Below the pieces are notes generated by a model. That model made no database searches. It saw only the letters and a program-made list of their open reading frames with translations, and was not told the DNA's origin. This document shows positions 34,133 through 47,594 of a stretch of DNA of 64,000 nucleotides, in pieces. The first letter of the stretch is position 1; every line of letters begins with the position of its first letter. The translations under genes were made by a program, and so were the position numbers. The DNA lies in assembly GCA_017654735.1 (NCBI GenBank), contig JADPYG010000090.1:620001-684000 (forward strand), read 5' to 3'. This stretch comes from Vishniacozyma victoriae (taxonomy: Eukaryota; Basidiomycota; Tremellomycetes; Tremellales; Bulleribasidiaceae).

Positions 34133-35342
34133 CTATACCCTACCCTCCCTCATCCTACCCCTGTGCCCGAGCGAAATTCGGTAGTCGGTCTCAACAGGCT
34201 CGCCATTCTGCCAAGGTGTCCAGCTGGTCGACATACCTCGTCCTTCTACTCGGGGGTAAGGCGTATCAGTATCGGCTTGAATATGTCCTCCCCCAGGTTC
34301 TACCATCAGCTCACTCCAATCAGTACAATAAGGGGACTTACTACCATCGTACCTGGCTCGAGGCACATTGCTTGAATCACCCCACATTGATCCAGTACCA
34401 GTCTGGGCATATTGGCCTGAACCACTCACAGAGCCAGAAGGCATGTAAGCCTCACTTTGACCTTTGAGGCTGGTATGGGCGGAAGCGGGAGAGATATTAC
34501 TTCGAGGGGCTTGAGAGGGGGAGGTGACGGTAGGCTGCATACCAGCGGGGAGGTATCCGACTGGTGGTCCAGCGAGTTCTAGTCATCAGCTTGGGCACGG
34601 CGAAGTCACCTAGCTCACCTCTGCCTTCGAGATAACCATAATGACCCATTCGACCTCTCTTCATCTGAGAGCTATCGAACGGTTTCAGCTCGTTGCCTTG
34701 AGAGTCAAGTTGTCCTGAACCGCCACCCATCGATGCGGCTCCTTGTCCCTGACCTTGAGCTTGGAATTGATTCGGCATCATTTGTTGCTGTTGTTGTTGT
34801 TGCATCATATAAGGATTCATTCCCATTTGTCCCATTCCATCCATCTGACCCATTCCGCCCATACCCATACCTCCGTTACCCATTGGATAACCCATTTGTT
34901 GAGGATAGCCCATCATCGATTGACTGTTTGGGCAAGGCGGCGGTACCGAAGAAGGAATACAAGCGATTGAAGGAGGTGCGAAAGGCATGATTTGAGTGGG
35001 AGCACGAGATCGAGGTGATAGAGGAGGCGGAGGCGGAGGAGTCCGAGGATGAGAGGAAGATTTGACAGAAGGTGGTCGAGGAGAATGTTGATGTGTTAGC
35101 GAGGTTGATCGAGCAGGCGATTGGGATGGGTGTCGATGGTGATGATCGGGCGTGTTGTATGATTGGGATCGAGGTGGATTAGGTGGTCGTCGAGGTGAAT
35201 GCGAATGAGAGTGGGATTGAGAGTGAGAGTGAGAGTGAGAAGGCGAGTGGTGCGGAGGTTTCGGGGAGATAGAGTGGTGTTGATGTACATGATGATGTTG
35301 TCCAGAGGGATGAGATTGAGTAGGGGAGTTGGCGTGTGACAT
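34133..35342 (-). CDS. low-complexity His-rich and Met/Gln-rich protein
   Basis: Exons (complement) 34619-35342, 34342-34578, 34133-34299 give 375 aa. Not recognised as any family. The N-terminus is strikingly His/Ser/Pro-rich (QHHHVHQHHSIS, then repeated SHSHSHS units encoded by a GAGAGT-type repeat near 35215-35240). The centre is Met/Gly/Gln-rich (MGYPQQMGYPMGNGGMGMGG, then a run of seven Gln). The C-terminus has Ser/Gly-rich sequence and a short conserved-looking MSTSWTPWQNGEPVETDYR. Possible roles are metal binding or condensate formation; both are guesses. The last intron (34300-34341) is stop-free. It lies 200 bp downstream of a second Met/Gly-rich gene in the same orientation, and the two could be one transcription unit. 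Confidence 0.5.
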
Positions 35343-35540
35343 ACAGAGAAACAGAAAGCGTCAGCGATATGCTCTCAGTAAAAGGACATGAACGAGGTAT
35401 GGAAAGGTAAAAGAACACGTTTGGTGGGTGGGGATCTGGATATAAGGTATCTTCATAGGATCCATTGATCACTGGGCACAGGCTTGAGGTGTTGTTGAAC
35501 GGATGTGTTGTGAGTGAAAGGATAGGGAGTTACAAGGGGC

Positions 35541-38044
35541 TCAATGGAAAGTCTCGACGAACCCGGATTGCCCCATGGCGCCCATGCCCATACCCATTCC
35601 TCCCATACCAGCCATTGGTCCCATGGCCCCCATCCCACCAGCGTTCATACCAGCCATCATGTGACTCGTCTGCTGAGGGTTCCCAAACGCCATACCACGA
35701 CTCATAGACCCCATCCCACCCATTCCACCACCAGGACCCATGGCTCCCCCGCCCGTCATACTCCCAACTCCGCCCATGCCCATAGCTCCCATTTGGCCTC
35801 CCATCATAGACATGTGTCCCATACCTTGACCGCTTCCACCCATATCATGCCCGCCGCCACCTAGGCCAAAGCCAATCCCACCATAAGGTGTAGGCTGTTG
35901 ATATGCGCCAGCGCCAGCCTCGTACCCTTGCCGCATGGAACTTTGGTTCATAGGAGAGTGATTGTACATGGTGACCATATGTTTTGTTGAAAGAGTAGGG
36001 AGTGGATAGAACAAAGACGAGATGGGATTATACGATCCTCGAGACAATCTCTCCTCAAGTACTCGAAAAGGTACAAGGCTCATGGTAGAAACAAAGGAAC
36101 CCGGATCCGGAGCTGATCCTTTCACTCCACTGAAAGGAAGTCACTTACGGACCGTGCAGATCTTCCGCAAACGGATCCATGCCTTTGACCGCGGCATTCC
36201 CGTCCGCGCCACTAGGGGTATCTTCGAAATGGACCTTCCTGCACAGGTCAGTTCAGAACTCATCTAAATGAGGTTGACTTACGAAACACGTTCAGCTTGG
36301 GCTTCACCGCCTTGTTCATAGGCCGATGGGTTGTATGGAGCGCCATACCATGTATTGCTTGGATTCCAATATTGGTACATGGCCGGATCGATGTTGTAGC
36401 CATAAGAAGGGTCGTAAGGGTACGGGTACTGGTATTGCCAAGCTGTCATCGGATCCATTCCAGGTGGTAAGGCGTATGGGTTCGTCTGTGATGGATCTTG
36501 ACCATGCATGTACTGAGCATGCATGTTGTCCATACTCGGCTGGGACGATAGGTTCCCATTTCGATAGTGTTGTGGCTCGCCGAGATAAGCGGGGTCATGC
36601 GAACCCTCTGGCATCGCAGCTTGACCAGGTGGAACCATACTGACAGGAGTGACCAATACCGATTCGCGAGTTGGTCGTTGAGCGTCCGGGTCGGCATGAA
36701 CGAGAATCGGGATCGGAGCGGGAGCTTGGATGGGTTGTGGTGCCGATACCGGAGCTCTGTTCGGTTGACGTACTTGTCGCGGAATCGACGCTGGAATCTG
36801 CATAGCCATCGTCGAGCTCTCTCCCATTGTATCGAGAGCAGCCGGTCGAGCAGGTACCCTTCCCTTCGCAACCCAGTCTTTGGTACTATAATCATGTGGA
36901 TGTCCAACTCCCGATTCTCTCTCTTCCTTCTTGGCCAGCCATTCCTCATACTCCGCTTGAGCTTTCTGTAGTTTCTCATCGGTGAATCTTGACTTCCCGC
37001 TTCCAGTAGCGAGGTTTTGAGCTTGTGAATCGCTTAGAGGGGATCCGAGGGGGAATGGTAAGGTTTCATCGGGTTGATTGTGGGTCATCGAGGTGTCTGC
37101 TCGAGAGGGATGGAGGCGGGGTCGGACACCAATATGGACCGAGGTGACGCCGTTTGAACCTGCTCGGATCGGAGCTCGAGGTCGCTCAGGAGGGAAGGCT
37201 ATCATCAGTATCGCACCAGAACTCAGAGAGATGACTTACCTCGTTCACCTTTTACATCCCTCCTTGATCGATCTTCAGCCTCCCTTATCGGATCATCTTC
37301 CTGCCAAGTTCCAGCTCGTTCCCACTCCATATCATTTCCCTTGCCCTTCCCTTTCCCAGAAGCCTGCTGTTGGGGCATGGTAATATTTAGCTTCCGAGCA
37401 CTATGAATCAATTCTCTTTCCCATTCATCTGCCATCGACTCTTTCTTGGGGTTTACGTCGATAGGTTTAGGTCTTTTCGGCCGCGCGATAGCTTGAACAG
37501 GTTTGATCTGGGTGATGACCTTATTAGGCTTGTCGATACTCAAGCCGAGACCTGCCAAAACAGGCTGGGGCTGTGGGGCGGGGGCGGATCGCATCCTTTC
37601 GGTCGACTGTTTGGGTTGGATACGGTCACCCTGCCTGGAGGATATCGGTTGGGCGCTGGACGGCCTAGTAGAGGTGGGAGCTACTGTGCGTGTCGATAGG
37701 GTATTGGCAGAAGCAGGGCGAACTGGTGATATGGTAGTATCGGAGCTGAGCATAGAAGAAGGGCGAAGGGAATTTGGAATCGCCTCGACATTTTCTCGTC
37801 TACTTCCCTCTTGGACTTCTCTTCTTGCTCCTCCGCTACCCCCTACTCGTTCAGTCTCATCGATAGGTTTCAAAGAAGCGACAGAAGCCGATGTCCTCAA
37901 ATGTCGTTTGGAGCTCCTATGAAGTCGTGCCGGATGTCGAGGTGAAGCTGGCGGCGTAGGAGGGGCGTTGGGCGCAGGATTCGAGGATAAGGTAGAGGGG
38001 TAAGTGGAATTGGTTGAGATAAAGCTGTTTCTAGGATTATACAT
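35541..38044 (-). CDS. large low-complexity protein with Met/Gly-rich C-terminus
   Basis: Exons (complement) 37240-38044, 36283-37198, 36149-36238, 35541-36078 give 782 aa; the last acceptor is uncertain (36048 also keeps frame). No known domain recognised. The N-terminal ~270 residues are Ser/Pro/Arg-rich, with a conserved-looking basic helix ADEWERELIHSARKLN. The middle has a helical segment EKLQKAQAEYEEWLAKKEER followed by STKDWVAKG and a Tyr/Pro/Gln-rich stretch (AWQYQYPYPYDPSYGYNIDP). The C-terminus is dominated by MGG/GMG repeats (MGAMGMGGVGSM, GGGMGGMGSM) and ends GFVETFH. Its composition suggests an intrinsically disordered RNA-binding or condensate protein; this is inference. Confidence 0.55.
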
Positions 38045-38812
38045 TCTGTAGTGAATGAAAGTAGAATGATGAGTTCAGGCGTTAGATGGGTTTTCAGGAA
38101 ACATGGGGGTTGTAGAATATCAATCAACGTGACTTATCCCGTTATTGCACTACTCCTTCCAAGGATATGTATACATACCTCTTCGTCTGTTGGTATGTAA
38201 TTGAGGATGGGACTGTTGCACTCAGACAGATATTCCTTGTATGCATCTGTACGTTGTCCATCTTGAAGGGATGCTGCTCTCGAGGCTTGATGGGTGAAGT
38301 CCGTCACTTGGGATCCTTTGGATTTCGTGTGTGTGTGTGTGCTTGAGACGCATCCTCATTCGGTTCATCAACACATTTCCTAAGTCGACGGTTCGATATG
38401 ATTAGAGTGGACCTGCTCGCAGTCACGAATGAATGACAGCTCGAGGATTCATTGGAGAGATTGAGGCAGTTCGCTCGTACAAGTAGTTGAACGGGTTGTA
38501 TCTGGTTCCGCCCCTTCAGCATGATGCCCGTTCGCAGCCCCCACGAACTCTCTCCTTGTATTCTTTCTCACATTCTGATACGTGTCAAGTACAAAGGACA
38601 GAGCGTGGTGACCCTGTTGTGACCTTATCGTCTACAGGCTCGAATGACGAGAGTCAAAAACCCTTTCACTGTCACCTTTCATGAGCTGACTTTGACTAAT
38701 GGTGACTTAACCCTCTTCATACCACCGAGCACGGGGGGTCTTCCTGTCCTATTTATCGTATTGAGAGCACTCTGTCTTACTCCAAAGCCCGAACGTACAT
38801 CCAGGCAGGACC
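38045..38812. promoter_or_regulatory. intergenic region with a GT microsatellite
   Basis: About 770 bp between the divergent low-complexity gene (minus) and the small plus-strand ORF. Contains (GT)7 at 38327-38341. No gene or clear promoter element was seen. Confidence 0.45.
38327..38341 (+). repeat. (GT)7 microsatellite
   Basis: Fifteen bases of alternating GT in intergenic DNA. Confidence 0.9.
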
Positions 38813-39349
38813 ATGACTCATACACCACCATGGGCGGCCCACACGGCGTTCGCCCAAAGACCCGAGCAACCCTTCGCTCAAATACCACCTTCTATCTTCT
38901 GGCCAACCCCACAACAATATCAGCCAAGGGAGGCCTCCATCGCTCCAATGTACGAGTGCGAGCCACGCGCAGAAGGTCAGAGGGATAGCTTGGATGGCCT
39001 GGTCGAAGACCTGTCGAAAAAATTCACCACTCTCGAGACCGTACGTGGGGTCGCCCAACCCCCTCCGTCATCGATAGTAGTGCCCTTCGAAAGGTCGCGA
39101 CGATCACCAATTCGCGAAGAGGAGGAAGCAGAAGGAGAGCAAGGAATTACGAGTGTCCTGGGCACTGCTCGATTCCAATCAGTATACGATGACGGGATGT
39201 CGGTCGATCACGGCGACGAGGGCAGAACATGTTTCATGGCGGATTTGTCGACCATGAAAGGGCGTTGTGATGGCGGTGGTTCGGTGCACGAAACATGGGG
39301 GGTGCCAAGCCAGCATGATGCATACTCTGCTATGAGTGTGGGAGATTGA
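38813..39349 (+). CDS. hypothetical single-exon ORF (178 aa)
   Basis: An uninterrupted ATG-to-stop frame with no recognised domain. The N-terminus is Pro/Gln/Ala-rich; the middle has a short helix (SLDGLVEDLSKKFTTLETV) followed by a Pro/Ser stretch and an acidic motif IREEEEAEGEQG; the C-terminus is Asp/Gly/Ser-rich. It is compatible with a small disordered protein. Against it: nearly every other gene here has several introns and this one has none. It lies upstream of YPT6 in the same orientation. Confidence 0.4.
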   Translation: MTHTPPWAAHTAFAQRPEQPFAQIPPSIFWPTPQQYQPREASIAPMYECEPRAEGQRDSLDGLVEDLSKKFTTLETVRGVAQPPPSSIVVPFERSRRSPIREEEEAEGEQGITSVLGTARFQSVYDDGMSVDHGDEGRTCFMADLSTMKGRCDGGGSVHETWGVPSQHDAYSAMSVGD

Positions 39350-39491
39350 ATTCAATACTGGGCAATATATATAGTCTATGAAAAGATAGCCAGGGGGAAT
39401 TGGGATTGCCACAAAAGGAAGGCGTCAATCGCGACAGAGTAGAGATGAATGCATTGCTGTAACATGTCATATCATTCGTCTTTCCCTTTAA

Positions 39492-40540
<1,049 letters not shown>

Positions 40541-40793
40541 TTGGATTTGGATATTGTTTGTATTGTGATATGTAACGACGTTGAACGACTGGCGTCCGAA
40601 AGGTTTTCATGACTGATGGAGCAATAATGATTTCATTCTCAGCTGAAAGTGACAGGACCGGACGGCATCGAAGTGACTCTTAACAATGGTTTCATAAGTG
40701 TATTTCGTTACAATCTATACGCGAGAGGCAAATCTACTTGAACTACTTCTAAACCTCTTCCTATAATCTATGCTACAATATCTGACTTTAAGT

Positions 40794-42506
40794 CTACTGG
40801 TGAATCCTCCCAGCCAATCTACCCCACTTGGTAACTCTCTGGATCGAGATAGCCCTTTCGAGACCCTTTGGAACGGTCAATCCAGGGTTTACCTGCATCC
40901 ACTCGCTCTTCTCCGTCACAGGAGTTTGGACCGCTGATCTCGTACCCGTCATAGATAACGAAGGGGATGGAGACTCGTCGAGGGATAGTACTGAAAAGTC
41001 GAGAGATGGTACAGAACTATCATCGGACTCGACTCCCGAAACGTTCGAAGAGGTTGATCCTCGATGTTGATCTAGACCAAAGTCGCTCGACATTGCGCTC
41101 GACATCTCGGTATTGATGCCAAGTCCTTTGGGGGTAGTTGATTCAACGAGTGGCGATCCAACATTTGGTCTAGAATGGAGTCGTCGACTCCCAAAAGAAG
41201 GGGGAGCAGCTTGAACAGGAGCAGTGGATGGCCTGGTTCGACCTCGAGAAGCGACTTTAGGTGTTGATCCCAAAACAGGTGATTGACGGGTAGAAGAGGG
41301 CTTGGCCATTGGTGGGGATTTAAGTGTGAATGTGACGCTTGTAGCGGGTGACCACTGGGCGGAGAAGGTCATTGGGTATTTGAATGCTGGAGCTGCTTCG
41401 GCTTCGGTTGGCATGTTTCGTTTGAGGAGTGAAGGGACTGAGGAGGGGATGTAGGCTGAGATGGTTATTATGCGGAGATTGGAGGTGAAAGAGGGGAAGT
41501 AATGGGTGGTTGGGAGGGAGGAGTCGGTCATTCCAGATGGAACGGGTGCGGTGGGTGGGTATCTGCTAATCAGCCTGGGTTGTTCGAAGGTGTGGACAGA
41601 CTTACGGCCAAGGCATTTGACCATTCCTTAGACCACCTCTTTCTTCAATGACGATCATCTCGTCTTCTGACAGTTCCACTCGCCACAACACCAAGCTGTC
41701 GCTCTCCTCGACCGAACGCGAGTCGGCAGCAAGGATGGCTGATTTCAGGGCTCCGACAGAGGTACCAGGCAAGACATCAACGATGGTAGGAGGCGATCTG
41801 GCGACTGTTCCCCCGGGTGTCGTGGGTCGGTTAGCCCTCGACATGGCTCCGGGCTGAGCGATATGGATGGCGAAAGTAAGAGGAATGGATGCTGCTCGTC
41901 AGTCTTGATGAACTGATAGGGAGTTTGGGGACTCACAAGAAGGACCATCAGCTCGCCTGACTAGGAGGGTGATTGTATCTGAAAGGACTGGCTCTGGGAA
42001 CCAATCTCTCATCCGTAAATCGGTCCTCTTTTCTGATGACTGCCATCCAGCGGGGCCTAGACTAGGTACAAGCTGGTCGGGGTCATCGATATTGTATGAT
42101 GGGAAAGCAGCGACGAGGTCGACGGGCATTTTGTACGTCTCGGTATATGTCCTCGCTTGCTCAGCAGCCAGCTTGGGCATGTTGACCTGTTCGTCAGCTT
42201 GGCGCTCAAGATTTAATGGGGATGGCTAACCTTGAAGAGGGACATTGAGACGTTGCCTATTAGGTCAGATAGGGCTTGTCGTAGGGCGGTAGTATCGGCA
42301 TCTTTGGAGATTTGGATAGTGAAGCATTGGACAGCTCTGCCGTTGGTCCAGCCATCTAGGACTACTGAGAGTGTAACAGGAGGTTCGACGGGTTCGGGGA
42401 TGACCTCGGGTGTTGGGAGTGCGGCGGGAAGCTGAGGCGAGGAGAGGAGAGCGGGTGAAGGGGAACCGGTAGAAGCGGTCTTCTTCTTCCTGCTAAAGAA
42501 ACCCAT
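40794..42506 (-). CDS. conserved hypothetical protein, putative N-myristoylated (526 aa)
   Basis: Exons (complement) 42231-42506, 41937-42186, 41606-41891, 40794-41562. The start MGFFSRKKK has Gly2, Ser5 and a basic cluster, a good N-myristoylation plus polybasic membrane signal; the G-x-x-S variant is slightly off the consensus Ser6. Structured segments follow: VTLSVVLDGWTNGRAVQCFTI with DADTTALRQALSDL, then NIDDPDQLVPSLGPAGWQ and RMRDWFPEPVLSDTITLLVRR, and SNLRIITISAYIPSSVPSLL. The C-terminal ~200 residues are Ser/Pro-rich and probably disordered, ending GRLAGRIHQ. I do not recognise a named domain. Membrane-periphery location is inferred from the N-terminus. First donor is GTTAGC, slightly unusual. 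Confidence 0.65.
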
Positions 42507-44235
42507 GGTGACAGTTATTTCGGTGTGGGTGTGAAGTAGTGCCAGTGCCCGGGCAAGATAGGCGAAGTCGAGTAAAGCGATCAAGTATAATCAAGAGCGC
42601 GAGATAGATAGGAAGAATGTGATCTACAGATGATGTAGTATATGAAACAAGCCGGGAGATTGATTTCGGAACGTTGATTAATAGTGACGGTTCAGGATAG
42701 TCTAGTGAGCGTCGGTCTTGAAGGTGTCGGCCGCCTTTCTGGTGACAAATAGAGGCGCCAATTGATCGTCAAGGGTCGTTAGTCTGGGATTGGTGGAACG
42801 CCGCGAAAGCCAGAACGCCAGACGATAGTGGAAGTTGTAAATTGAGGATGAGAGACTAGTTGGCCGGAGAATGAAAGATGACTTTAATATAAAAGGCTGG
42901 AATGGCTTGGGTATTACATACAATTGCAAACTGTCAACCGTCACCGACACCGGAACATCCGTGTTTCGGCATATATCAACGCAATCGAAACCTAGTTTAC
43001 GTACATGCACTTATGATCAATCGCCCGGTCCAGGTTGAATGGAAGCGCTAGAACACTAGCCCAGAAGCTAAAGCGAGGTGTGTATGCATATCCCAGGGAT
43101 GAAGCGAGTGACGAAGGAAGGCAATAATCAAATTGATCGGTTCGGTGAATGACAATATTAATCAAAAAGTCCAGAGTATCAAGAGAACAAGACTCAGGCC
43201 TCGGGCCAAGGAACGTAACGTAAGCATAGCAATCCTATCAGGTTCACTTAGACACGAAACGCGCTTAATCCCCCGAAGCCGGACGCCACCGGGACGAGTA
43301 AAGTATAGTGCTTGGTGCGGCTTGGCAGAGGTCGCGTCGCGATGGCTGAGACACAGCTTGATGATAAATTCAGGGAATCTGTCCCAAAGCCGGGATTTTC
43401 AGGGGAAGAGAATCTGTGTGGAATCACGGCATCTGTCCCGGGACCGGTGATGTGACTAACGATTCGGGAAATCCGGAAGCTATGACTACCCTGTGGCGGA
43501 TGCTGATCTTGACCCACAACTCGGTTCAAGGTTGGGCGCTTACAATTAAGATCAGAGTAACGCATGGACACATGGATCCGCGGATCGTAAACTTTAGACT
43601 GTCGATCACTCGTGCTCCAAGTTGCTGACTGGAACATCAGGGGTCATGTGGAAGGAAGAGATCTGCAGTCAAGTCGTTTCAGGCGCTATATTGATTGCAC
43701 AGACGCCGAATTGAATGATCCGGATCAGCCTCTGTAATTCAGTCTGTCGTCACAATCACATGACCAGCACCGACAAGCTCAAAGGCGTTCAACATGCCGA
43801 ACAGAGACATACTGATTGGCGTCGTAGTACTACGTGTGAAACTCGGGCGTTGAGGCTGTTTGGTCTTGATGACATGGTCAAGCCCCAATGACATGAGAAA
43901 TTGGGCGCATGTGGGAATCTTTCCCATGCCGATCATTCGAAGTTCCGGCATACTTATCAGGTCTCGCCACTACCGTCATGTATCTACCATGCGTTCATAT
44001 GAGCTTACACGGCCGCCGGAACGAAGGTTCGGTCTCGCGCAGCTTGAACGCATGCCCGACTTGACGACTGGCAGGGTATGATCAAGCTCGCGAATAACTT
44101 TCTTTGCTTTGTGTGATCGGTAGCCCAGCAGATGGTGGAATGCGATTATGATACATCACAGACTATAGCACAACAAAATACCGGTATATCATTAATCGTA
44201 AAGTCATAAGTGCCCATCTAATATCTAACCAGGAA
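42507..44235. other. 1.7 kb stretch without a recognised gene
   Basis: The longest gene-free interval in the window. It includes the promoter of the minus-strand myristoylated gene and the 3' flank of CDC7. A plus-strand TATAAAA occurs near 42894 with no good ORF after it. Open frames at 42702-43010 (minus), 43133-43450 (plus) and 43248-43637 (minus) overlap, lack family signals and have no splice pattern. I see no terminal repeats, tRNA or transposon motif. Confidence 0.4.
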
Positions 44236-47215
44236 TCATGAAATAGTACCCCTCTGCCTAGGTCGATGATCCAGATTCTGATCCCTAACGCTCAAAGCAG
44301 TTGGAGGACCAACTTCCAACTCATCGTCTTCCACCTCAAGCTCATGTTTGACCTTCTTAGCTTGTGGTGTATTTTCATCTTCATCTTCCTCTTCTTCCTC
44401 TTCTCGATAGTGGAGGTTTGGTTCTGTGAAATGTCTCGAGGTTGAAATTGGGTTGAGGAGGGTACGTTGTTGCCAATGTTCATGTTCGGGGCATACTGTC
44501 TATCAGTTTCCTAGATTAAGACGGTAGAAGAGGAGACATACATTTGTCATGGGCGGTGGGGATACCTTGTCCGAATTGCATTTCCTGACAATCCTTGTAG
44601 AACCACGCTTGATCTACTTGATTAGCTATACCCAAGAAAGAAGACTCACGTTTCCCATCAGCCACAGAATGTAGATGCCCACATTTCCCATCCACACCCG
44701 ACAAAATCTCTTGTTCCCTATCTTCTCCATCCGAATCCATACCCCGACCCTGGAAAAATAAATGGTTCAACGCATCTTTCGCCGAGACCCGCTTTGTCGC
44801 ATCCAGCTTGAGTAATTTGGAACATAAATCAAGGGCATCGTCCATTGCTTCGATATGCGCCCTAGCATCCTCTCGTGAGGGATTGGCGAGAGGAGGGGTG
44901 TACAGATGTGGATTGAGCCTCAAGACCAGGTCGGTGAGGTTTGGTGGAGATTGGTCGACTGTGGCAACGTTTGTCATTATCGTTCGGTCTGATATTAGCT
45001 CGTCACTCAAAGGATGGAAAGGGACATACTATGAAGCATGGCACATTTCTCCATGGCATTCCGACCAAAGATGGCGGTAATCTCCATTAAAGCTTCAATA
45101 TCATCACTCGAGTTGAAGACGGGAAACTTGTGAGTCAAGAGCGAAAGCAACATAATCCCCGCAGACCATACGTCGACAGCTACCCATCAGCCACCATGAC
45201 TAATATGTGAGAGTACACACCAGTAGTCTGATCCGGACACTTCAGGAGGACTTCAGGTGCTCGGAACCCCCTTGTTCCCGCTCGGTTCGTCTTGATAGCA
45301 GATCGCTTGTCATCCTGTGGGAACCCAATTCGACCTTCTCCTAGCCTACTTCGCTTTCGAGCGTCGTAAACCGCTTGTTCGACTGCGGGGGTATCTGCAG
45401 TCTTGGTCCTAGTACCACCGAGATCTTCTAGAGTAGCTGGAGCATGTTGACAAGTTGGTTTGCGCGGTGGAACGTATCGCTGGTCATCAGCTTTCGGCCA
45501 AACGGACGCCGCCAGCTGAGTACCTCTGCCAGACCGAAATCACACAGAACCCCATCTCCAGCTGCATAGTCGAATAGGAAGTTTGCAGGTTTCACATCCC
45601 GATGAATGATCCCCCGAGCATGAATGTCCGCCAATCCACGGAGTAAAGCTCTCATGTACCTCATCATCCGGTCAGCATCCATGAGTCGATAGAAATGCTA
45701 TTCGTCAGTTCATTATACGTGATATGGACATACCCTAAAATCATCCGACTGGTGGTATGGGAGAACGATAATGACTTGATCTTCCTCTCTGAAAGCAGTA
45801 ACGAGTTGGGAAACGTTTCGACAGCCCCTGACCCGTCAGCTTGGCTGGTATGATTCGCAGAAGCTAGCTTACCTCAGACCTTCTAGGATGTCTAGCTCAT
45901 TCTCTATCCTCTGCGGACTACTCGTTGCCAGAATCCGCTTGAGAGCGAGCTTGACTTCGTGACGGTGGGATTGAAAGTTCGACCTCTTTGTCGAATCGAC
46001 TTTGTTGGTCCACCATTCATTGTAGTATTTGCCGTGACGTCGATCGTATGCTAGGTAGACAGATGAGAATGTACCTAGACTATCAGCTTGTGATACGGGT
46101 AGAACGGTCGAAAGCAACGTACCTTCCCCAAGCCTATCAATCACCTGATACTCCACCTTCCCCGAGTCCGCAGACAAGACATCCATACTCTGAGCGAACG
46201 ACTTGATGTCCCTCTTCACCCCTGCCCGATCTAAAGGCGGTCGATGATCCATCAAGAAATCCTCCGAATCCCCAGAATGATAACTCTTCATCTCCACTCC
46301 TTCCATCAACTGCTTTTCCCATTCCTCCCTAGTAGTCCGTGGTTTGCACCTCACAACTACCCTATTCTCACCCGAAGCGGTCCAAGCTGAATGTTTTTGT
46401 TTCTTCTGTCGAGCGATCTTACGATTGAATCGCCTATAGTGATCTACCGCGACTTCGTCCAGGGTAGCTTCGTGTTCTTCCCATGAGGGTTCGATGAATT
46501 CGTCTAGCGATTCCTCGCCGTCTGAGCTGGTGAGACGATCGTCGCGGCCGTAACGTTCAGTCCATTGTTGAAAATGTTCCATACCGTCAACGTCCGAGTG
46601 CGAGGAAGACGACGAGGGGGATGGGGAGGTTCCCTCGACTGTGGCAGCATTGTCTGTCTCAGCCTGACTATCGGCAAGTTCCTCGTCATTGACAAAGTCC
46701 GCAGGCGAGAATTCCGCTGGTACGTCTTCCACTGTGAATGCTTCGCCATCATCCATCGCCTCTGTTGGCTCCGTCTTGTTTCCAAGCTGTTCAGAGAACA
46801 GTACGCTCGGCTCATCTTGTTCACTTGATTTTGGTCGATCCTCCACTCTCTCCTCTCCGGTCCGGACGACTGCATCATTGATCGTGTCCACTGTGCCCGT
46901 TACTGCTACCGCGAGCGCGTTGGACAAAGACGGATCATCGGCCGGCTCGACATCATCCTCGTAAATTGGTGTAGGCTCTCTGAGCTTCTTGTTCATATGT
47001 CCACTAGGCGAAGACCCGATGGGATCGGGACTCGAGCTGACCCGTGTTCGGGTACGTTTACGCCCAGCCGTTGAACTTTCCGCTTTCATCCCCTCGACAG
47101 CAAGGTATGCTCGATGTTTTAACACTGAAGTCGGCCTCGCAGGTGATGGTCGGACAGGTTCCAAGGTCCTGAAATCCGAGTGAGGAATAGGAGGAGGTGT
47201 AAGGGATGAAGACAT
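44236..47215 (-). CDS. CDC7: CDC7 family protein kinase (DDK catalytic subunit)
   Basis: Ser/Thr kinase that with Dbf4 phosphorylates MCM to fire replication origins. Exons (complement): 46123-47215, 45873-46074, 45734-45827, 45524-45697, 45221-45479, 45030-45179, 44650-44988, 44542-44613, 44236-44495; 880 aa. A ~350-residue acidic, Ser-rich N-terminal extension precedes the kinase domain. The Gly loop is GEGTFSSVY, catalytic Asp497 lies in IIHRDVKPANFLF, Asp516 in CDFGLAE. The long insert between DFG and the activation-segment motif NRAGTRGFRAPEVLLKCPDQ is the classic Cdc7 feature. The C-terminus is acidic with poly-Glu. Intron 1 splits the Gly loop and, like 44614-44649, is 3n and stop-free. 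Start ATG 47215 begins MSSSLTPPP. Confidence 0.92.
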
Positions 47216-47594
47216 GGTTGATATGATATATCTATATAAGTCTATCAACGCTCTGCTCAACTCATGTTATTCATGATTCAGGAACAGAAAGTAAAGCGCG
47301 TCCAGATAGCGGAAGCAGATAAACGTGGGGCTGTCTTTGTAGTCTGCCACATGCCAACTGACAAACGCCGCGAAACTCCGTAGTACAAGCGGTGTCCTCC
47401 GCCATATTGGATTGAGTGGTGGGTGGTTGTATCGAAATAGTGAAATTGGTAGCTCTGGATCAACTAATCTTCTTACAGGTCGTCAAAGTGAGTAACACGT
47501 CTATATACATATATACATCAATAAGGTAGGGGGACGTACGCTGACCTTTGTTCCCTTTCTCTCGACATCACTCGTTTGCTTTTACACTCTACAG
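47216..47594. promoter_or_regulatory. divergent promoter region CDC7 / RPL27
   Basis: About 380 bp between the starts of CDC7 and RPL27. Contains repeated TATATACAT near 47500-47518. A donor-like CAAAGTGAGT at about 47486 hints at a leader intron. No defined site was confirmed. Confidence 0.4.

Noticed and set aside
35215..35240. Tandem GAGAGT-type repeats as a possible CRISPR or satellite
   Set aside because: They are in frame inside a coding exon and simply encode alternating Ser-His residues.
36079..36148. Pseudogene break in the large Met/Gly-rich gene
   Set aside because: The frame change is explained by an intron with GTAAGT donor; two acceptors keep the frame.
43133..43637. Overlapping frames of 105 and 129 residues in the gene-free gap
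   Set aside because: They lie on opposite strands, lack family signals and have no supporting splice sites.
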